Shown piece by piece: positions 7,358-10,382 of a stretch of 10,382 nucleotides of DNA. The stretch's first letter is position 1. Each line of letters begins with the position of its first letter. The notes below the pieces were generated by a model that was not told the origin of the DNA, did no database searches, and worked only from the letters and a program-made list of their open reading frames with translations. Position numbers and translations under genes: made by a program. Where the stretch lies: the NCBI GenBank assembly GCA_002329485.1, contig DCTZ01000024.1, forward strand, positions 1-10,382. Direction: 5' to 3'. The stretch comes from Caryophanales bacterium UBA1427. Lineage in GTDB: Bacteria > Bacillota_I > Bacilli_A > ML615J-28 > CAG-313.

Positions 7358-8400
7358 GAAACAATATTTACGATTTTTCTTTAAAAGCAATGGAAGAATA
7401 TTTTGTTGCGCAAAACGATAAAAAATTCCGGGCCACGCAAATTTTCGAATGGCTGTACCGGCATCGGGTAACCTCTTTTTCGGAAATGACCAATCTTTCC
7501 AAAAAGGCATTGGAACATTTAAACGAACACTTTGCAATCGAACGTTTGCCGGTGGAAAAAAAGCTGACAGCGAGCGATGGTACGACGAAATACTTGTTCC
7601 GGCTGCACGACGGTCATTTAATCGAAACGGTGTTGATGCGCCATTCCTACGGCAACAGCGTCTGCGTTACTTCCCAAGTCGGATGCAATATGGGCTGCAG
7701 CTTCTGCGCAAGCGGCGAACTCGGGAAAATCAGAAACCTGACGCATGCGGAGATGGTGCTGCAGGTACTCCATGTCCAAAGCGAACTCGATGCCACAAAC
7801 GAACGGGTTACCAACATCGTGGTGATGGGAATCGGAGAACCGTTTGACAATTTCGATACCGTCCTGGATTTTTGCCGGACCGTCAATTTTGCCAAAGGCT
7901 TAGAAATCGGAGCCCGTCACATCACGATTTCCACGTGCGGAATTGTGCCGAAAATTTATGAGTTTGCCGATTTCGAACTGCAGGTCAATTTGGCCATCAG
8001 TCTCCATGCCCCGACCGAAGAGTTGCGCAGTAAAATCATGAAAATCAATCGTGCTTATCCTTTGCATGAAGTTATGGAAGCCGTTAAAGCCTATTTGGCC
8101 AAAACCAATCGGCGAGTTACTTTTGAATATATTTTATTGAAAGATATTAACGATACCGTCGGTCACGCTTACCAATTGGTGAATTTGCTGCGGGGAATCA
8201 ATTGTTATGTCAATCTGATACCTTATAACGAAGTCGTGACCAAGGAGTTCAAAAAAACGCTCCCGGAATCCGCGCAGGCTTTCTTTAATGTTTTGCATCA
8301 GTCCGGGATTAACGTAACCTTCCGTACCGAACACGGCGACGATATCATGGCAGCGTGCGGACAGCTCAGAGCGCAAACCATGAAGGAGAAAAAACAATGA
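7354..8400 (+). CDS. rlmN: Dual-specificity RNA (adenine-C2)-methyltransferase RlmN
   Basis: Radical-SAM enzyme that methylates C2 of A2503 in 23S rRNA and of A37 in some tRNAs, supporting translational accuracy. I start it at GTG 7354, because AAAGGA (7342-7347) lies six bases upstream; a TTG at 7348 directly abuts that site and is unlikely. This gives 348 aa, normal for the family. The [4Fe-4S] motif is CNMGCSFC (Cys111, Cys115, Cys118). The methyl-carrying pair is also present: Cys335 in DDIMAACGQL and Cys104 in SVCVTSQVGC. The GIGEP motif (VVMGIGEPFDN) binds SAM. RlmN is told from Cfr by overall length and by its place in the rsmB-rlmN-rsgA cluster. The gene overlaps rsmB by four bases and rsgA by four bases (ATGA). 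In B. subtilis prpC and prkC follow rlmN; here rsgA follows directly. Confidence 0.97.
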   Translation: MRNNIYDFSLKAMEEYFVAQNDKKFRATQIFEWLYRHRVTSFSEMTNLSKKALEHLNEHFAIERLPVEKKLTASDGTTKYLFRLHDGHLIETVLMRHSYGNSVCVTSQVGCNMGCSFCASGELGKIRNLTHAEMVLQVLHVQSELDATNERVTNIVVMGIGEPFDNFDTVLDFCRTVNFAKGLEIGARHITISTCGIVPKIYEFADFELQVNLAISLHAPTEELRSKIMKINRAYPLHEVMEAVKAYLAKTNRRVTFEYILLKDINDTVGHAYQLVNLLRGINCYVNLIPYNEVVTKEFKKTLPESAQAFFNVLHQSGINVTFRTEHGDDIMAACGQLRAQTMKEKKQ

Positions 8401-9281
8401 GGGCACTCATTATTTCTCATCAAAAAGAGCTGTATTATCTCTACAATTTGGAAACCCAGGAAACCGTTCCGGCCAAAGCAAGGGGTAAATTCCGTCTCAT
8501 CGGCACCAACCCCAAAGTCGGCGATTATGTGGAATACCAAATGATGGACGATAATACCGCTTATATTGTCGATGTCGAAAAGCGGCACAATGATTTGATC
8601 AGGCCTTATATTGCCAATGTCGATCAGGCCCTTCTGCTTTTCAGTGTCAAACGCCCCGATTTCAATCCCAATTTGCTCGACCGCTTTTTGGCCATCATGA
8701 CGTTTAACAATATTCCTTGCGTAATCATCTATACTAAATGGGACTTGTTGAACGAAGAAGAACAAAAGGAAATGCTGAAGATTTGTGAATACTACCGATC
8801 CATCGGTTTTCCTTACTTGGCTTTTTCCACCAAAGTTCCTTCTCCCAATGACTTGGATGACATCAAAGCTGTCATCAAGGGGAAAATTTCCGTCATAACC
8901 GGACAAAGCGGGGTCGGTAAGAGCAGTTTAATCAATTGCCTGGCACCGCACCTGAATATCAAAACTGCGGAAATTTCTCTGGCCTTGGGCCGGGGAAAAC
9001 ATACTACGCGCCACGTGGAGTTAATCCCGATGTACGACGGCTGGGTGGCCGATACGCCGGGTTTCGGAATCGTGGATTTTGATTCGATGGATGAAATGGA
9101 TTTAGCACACAGTTTCGTGGAATTTTTTGAAGCGAGTTCTGAATGCCGTTTCAACAGTTGTTTGCATCAAAACGAACCGGGCTGTGCGGTGAAAGATAAA
9201 ATCGGAACGACGATTTTGCCGAGCCGGTACGAAAACTATCTGCTTTTCTTGGATGAAATCAGTAAATTACGAAAGTGGTGA
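8397..9281 (+). CDS. rsgA: Ribosome small subunit-dependent GTPase A (30S assembly GTPase)
   Basis: RsgA (YjeQ/CpgA) is a circularly permuted GTPase that binds late 30S particles, checks the decoding centre and releases assembly factors. The start is ATG 8397, with AAGGAG at 8383-8388 eight bases upstream, giving 294 aa. It has an N-terminal OB fold (about 1-65), then the GTPase motifs in permuted order: G4 TKWD (113-116), G5-like FSTK (143-146), G1 GQSGVGKS (169-176), the G2 loop GRGKHTTRH (198-206, with the potassium-linked His) and G3 DTPGF (219-223). The C-terminal zinc finger has Cys250, Cys255, His257 and Cys263 (CRFNSCLHQNEPGCAVK). G4 has Thr in place of the classical Asn, a form I believe is also found in other Firmicutes RsgA proteins. 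The stop of rlmN overlaps its start, and rpe begins four bases after its stop. Confidence 0.97.
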   Translation: MRALIISHQKELYYLYNLETQETVPAKARGKFRLIGTNPKVGDYVEYQMMDDNTAYIVDVEKRHNDLIRPYIANVDQALLLFSVKRPDFNPNLLDRFLAIMTFNNIPCVIIYTKWDLLNEEEQKEMLKICEYYRSIGFPYLAFSTKVPSPNDLDDIKAVIKGKISVITGQSGVGKSSLINCLAPHLNIKTAEISLALGRGKHTTRHVELIPMYDGWVADTPGFGIVDFDSMDEMDLAHSFVEFFEASSECRFNSCLHQNEPGCAVKDKIGTTILPSRYENYLLFLDEISKLRKW

Positions 9282-9285
9282 AAGT

Positions 9286-9927
9286 ATGATTGTTGCGCCT
9301 TCGCTTTTATCAGCCAATTTTGCCCACCTTTCGCGTGACATCGATCGGTTAAACGAAGCGGGCTGCAAAATGCTGCATCTCGATATCATGGACGGCAATT
9401 TCGTGCCTAATATTTCGTTTGGCAGCGCAATTGTCAAAACCCTTCGTCCTTTGACGAAGATGGCATTTGATGTACATTTGATGATCAGCGATCCGCTAAA
9501 GTATTTAACGGATTTTGCCCGCGCGGGAGCGGATTATCTGACTTTTCATTACGAAGCGGTCGATGACCCGTATCAGGTCATAAAAGCTATAAAAACTTTG
9601 GGAATCAAAGCCGGAATTTCGATTAAACCGAATACTCCAGTTACGGTACTGGAACCGTTCTTGCCGTTTTTGGATTTGGTGCTTGTCATGAGCGTCGAAC
9701 CGGGATTCGGCGGTCAAACTTTCATGATGAGTGCTGTTCCGAAGATTAGACAACTCCATGCGTTAAGAGATCAGTTTAATTATTCCTACCTAATTCAGGT
9801 TGACGGAGGAATCAACAATCAAACGGTTCGCTTTGTTAAAGAAGCCGGATGCGATATTGTGGTGGCAGGAACCTATATCTTCAGTCATGTCAATATCAAA
9901 GAAGCGCTTGCAAGTTTGGAATTGTAA
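9286..9927 (+). CDS. rpe: Ribulose-phosphate 3-epimerase
   Basis: Interconverts ribulose 5-phosphate and xylulose 5-phosphate in the pentose phosphate pathway, using a TIM barrel. The start is ATG 9286; GGTG at 9277-9280 lies five bases upstream and overlaps the rsgA stop. The 213-aa length is typical. Visible motifs are APSLLSANF, HLDIMDGNFVPN with metal ligands His31 and Asp33, DVHLM with His64, MSVEPGFGGQ (135-144), VDGGIN with Asp173, and VVAGTYIF for phosphate binding. Asp33 and Asp173 are the acid/base pair of the family. It is the last gene of the operon; its position after rsgA matches B. subtilis. A hairpin begins 18 bases after its stop. Confidence 0.98.
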   Translation: MIVAPSLLSANFAHLSRDIDRLNEAGCKMLHLDIMDGNFVPNISFGSAIVKTLRPLTKMAFDVHLMISDPLKYLTDFARAGADYLTFHYEAVDDPYQVIKAIKTLGIKAGISIKPNTPVTVLEPFLPFLDLVLVMSVEPGFGGQTFMMSAVPKIRQLHALRDQFNYSYLIQVDGGINNQTVRFVKEAGCDIVVAGTYIFSHVNIKEALASLEL

Positions 9928-9931
9928 AAAA

Positions 9932-9959
9932 GCATATAAAATAAAAAAACGCATATAAT
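9932..9959 (+). promoter_or_regulatory. Candidate sigma-E-like sporulation promoter of spoVM
   Basis: GCATATA at 9932-9938 and CATATAAT at 9952-9959 resemble the B. subtilis sigma-E boxes (KMATATT and CATACAnT), with a spacer of 13 against the usual 14-15. The -10 also contains TATAAT, so a sigma-A -10 without a -35 is the alternative. Transcription would start near 9966, leaving a leader of about 15 bases that contains GGGGG as ribosome binding site. This is an inference supported by spoVM being a sigma-E gene in B. subtilis. Confidence 0.4.
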
Positions 9960-9990
9960 GTAGCAATGGGGGCTAATTATATGCGTTTTT
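9945..9990 (+). terminator. Long hairpin: rpe-operon terminator overlapping the spoVM start
   Basis: A perfect 15-bp stem joins 9945-9959 (AAAAACGCATATAAT) and 9976-9990. It can be extended by four pairs (TAGC 9961-9964 with GCTA 9972-9975) past one bulged base, leaving a seven-base loop. The T run at 9986-9990 ends the 3' arm, as in an intrinsic terminator. The 3' arm contains the spoVM start codon (9981-9983) and codons 2-4, and GGGGG of the ribosome binding site is in the loop and upper stem. Read on the minus strand it is also followed by a T-rich tract, so it may act in both directions. Confidence 0.75.
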
Positions 9991-10064
9991 ATGTTATCCG
10001 AATTCCTAAATGTCTTTCCGCAGTCATTCGCTTTTTTATCAATTTGTTTCGCAAAAAAGAATAA
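9981..10064 (+). CDS. spoVM: Stage V sporulation protein M (27-aa amphipathic peptide)
   Basis: SpoVM is an amphipathic helix that recognises the convex forespore membrane, anchors the coat ATPase SpoIVA and so nucleates coat assembly. This 27-codon ORF begins MRFYVIRIPK and ends INLFRKKE. Against B. subtilis SpoVM (26 aa, as I remember it) Met1, Phe3, Tyr4, Ile6, Pro9, Lys10, Leu12, Arg17, Phe23, Arg24 and Lys25 match, with Lys-to-Arg or Leu/Ile/Val exchanges at 2, 7, 8, 15 and 16. Pro9, important for membrane-curvature recognition, is kept. Residue 11 is Cys instead of Phe, and the Gly-Gly at 13-14 is Ser-Ala. The position between rpe and convergent rpmB also matches B. subtilis, where thiN lies between rpe and spoVM. 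GGGGG at 9968-9972 lies eight bases before the ATG. The identification rests on sequence and synteny together; whether it is still functional is unknown. Confidence 0.88.
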   Translation: MRFYVIRIPKCLSAVIRFFINLFRKKE

Positions 10065-10070
10065 AAAAAT

Positions 10071-10097
10071 TGGCATAACTTAATATGCCATTTTTTT
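10071..10097. terminator. Bidirectional terminator between spoVM and rpmB
   Basis: TGGCAT (10071-10076) pairs with ATGCCA (10085-10090) around an eight-base loop. Seven A residues precede it and seven T residues follow it, so it has a U tract in both directions. It lies seven bases after the spoVM stop and directly after the rpmB stop, serving both convergent genes. Confidence 0.85.
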
Positions 10098-10287
10098 ATG
10101 CACGGGTAACGAGTCCTGCACGCATGGCGCGAGTAGAAACGTATACTCTTTTAATGCGACCTTTTTCGTCGACAATGCGCACCTTATGAAGGTTAGCTTT
10201 CCATTTCCGACGGGTTGCGTGTAATGAGTGGGAACGATTATTACCTGCTTTTGTACCGAGACCGGTATAGTAGCATTTACGAGCCAT
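10096..10287 (-). CDS. rpmB: 50S ribosomal protein L28
   Basis: Structural protein of the large ribosomal subunit. The 63-aa product starts MARKCYYTGLGTKAGNNRSH and continues with the family pattern RKWKANLHKVRI, then RVYVSTRAMRAG near the C-terminus. It is strongly basic. It has the single Cys5 and lacks the paired CxxC motifs of the zinc-binding L28 type. A strong ribosome binding site, AAGGAGGAG (10301-10293), stands five bases before the start. The gene is transcribed alone from the promoter just upstream and ends at the shared bidirectional terminator. Its position converging on spoVM is the Bacillus-like arrangement. Confidence 0.98.
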   Translation of the reverse strand: MARKCYYTGLGTKAGNNRSHSLHATRRKWKANLHKVRIVDEKGRIKRVYVSTRAMRAGLVTRA

Positions 10288-10313
10288 AATGTCTCCTCCT
10301 TAAAGTCCTTGAT

Positions 10314-10342
10314 ATTATAACACATCGATAAAAAAATTGCAA
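10314..10342 (-). promoter_or_regulatory. rpmB promoter
   Basis: On the minus strand TTGCAA (10342-10337) and TATAAT (10319-10314) are 17 bases apart, and TG one base before TATAAT makes it an extended -10. This fits a strong constitutive ribosomal-protein promoter. The transcript would start near 10307, about 20 bases upstream of the start codon. Confidence 0.85.
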
Positions 10343-10365
10343 GCAAAACGAAAAAAGGTTTTGCT
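10342..10365. repeat. Inverted repeat upstream of rpmB (possible minus-strand terminator)
   Basis: AGCAAAAC (10342-10349) and GTTTTGCT (10358-10365) are perfect complements around an eight-base loop. On the minus strand it is followed by TGCAATTTTTTT, so it may terminate a minus-strand gene lying to the right of the window. Its inner edge touches the rpmB -35 box, so an operator role cannot be excluded. Confidence 0.5.
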
Positions 10366-10382
10366 GAGTTTTACCCCGAAGT

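Noticed and set aside
8355..8396. Upstream in-frame GTG extending rsgA by 14 residues into rlmN
   Set aside because: It lacks a ribosome binding site, whereas ATG 8397 has AAGGAG at ideal spacing and the usual RsgA N-terminus.
9253..9285. Upstream ATG extending rpe by 11 residues into rsgA
   Set aside because: Rpe homologues begin at the MIVAPSLLSA segment, and ATG 9286 has GGTG five bases upstream.
10080..10346. Minus-strand 88-codon ORF overlapping rpmB in another frame
   Set aside because: It runs through the rpmB promoter and ribosome binding site, and the L28 frame is unmistakable.
1..10382. Mycoplasma-type code with TGA read as Trp
   Set aside because: Several genes end at TGA in overlapping or tightly spaced arrangements, and Trp is encoded by TGG in every protein examined.
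1..10382. CRISPR arrays, insertion sequences, tRNA or rRNA genes
   Set aside because: No spaced direct repeats, transposase-like ORFs with terminal inverted repeats, or cloverleaf/rRNA sequences were seen.

Overview
The window looks like the chromosome of a low-GC, standard-code member of the Bacillota (Bacilli side, possibly near the Erysipelotrichia / Haloplasma / Izemoplasma / Acholeplasma groups). The evidence is AT-rich sequence, strong Shine-Dalgarno sites, near-perfect extended -10 promoters (TGnTATAAT), TGA used as a stop (helicase, lgt-like, rsmB, rlmN and rsgA all end in TGA) with TGG for Trp, and the Firmicutes gene order rsmB-rlmN-rsgA-rpe-spoVM-rpmB. The exact taxon cannot be fixed from this window.

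Left part (1-4413): an SF1 helicase of the UvrD/Rep/helicase IV type with zinc-binding modules at both ends and a nuclease-like insert, then the glycolytic enzyme enolase from its own promoter. A 15-bp bidirectional terminator separates enolase from the convergent gene.

Middle part (4414-5390): a minus-strand integral membrane protein of the prolipoprotein diacylglyceryl transferase (Lgt) superfamily whose signature motif is not the classical one, then a 178-bp divergent promoter region holding one promoter for each direction.

Right part (5391-10382): a tightly packed operon of an unrecognised 240-aa helical protein, rsmB (16S rRNA m5C), rlmN (23S rRNA/tRNA m2A), rsgA (30S assembly GTPase) and rpe (pentose phosphate pathway). 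Start and stop codons overlap or nearly touch, so this is mainly a ribosome-maturation operon driven from the promoter at 5345-5373. After rpe comes a very small gene, only 27 codons, that I identify as spoVM (forespore-membrane peptide that recruits the spore coat basement layer). Its start codon lies in the 3' arm of a long hairpin that also looks like the rpe terminator, and a possible sigma-E-like promoter lies in the 5' arm. It converges on rpmB (ribosomal protein L28), transcribed on the minus strand from a good promoter at the right edge.

The main discovery is the hidden spoVM with its unusual hairpin/start arrangement. It implies that the organism forms endospores or descends from an ancestor that did. 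Compared with Bacillus subtilis, prpC-prkC (between rlmN and rsgA) and thiN (between rpe and spoVM) are missing from the locus.
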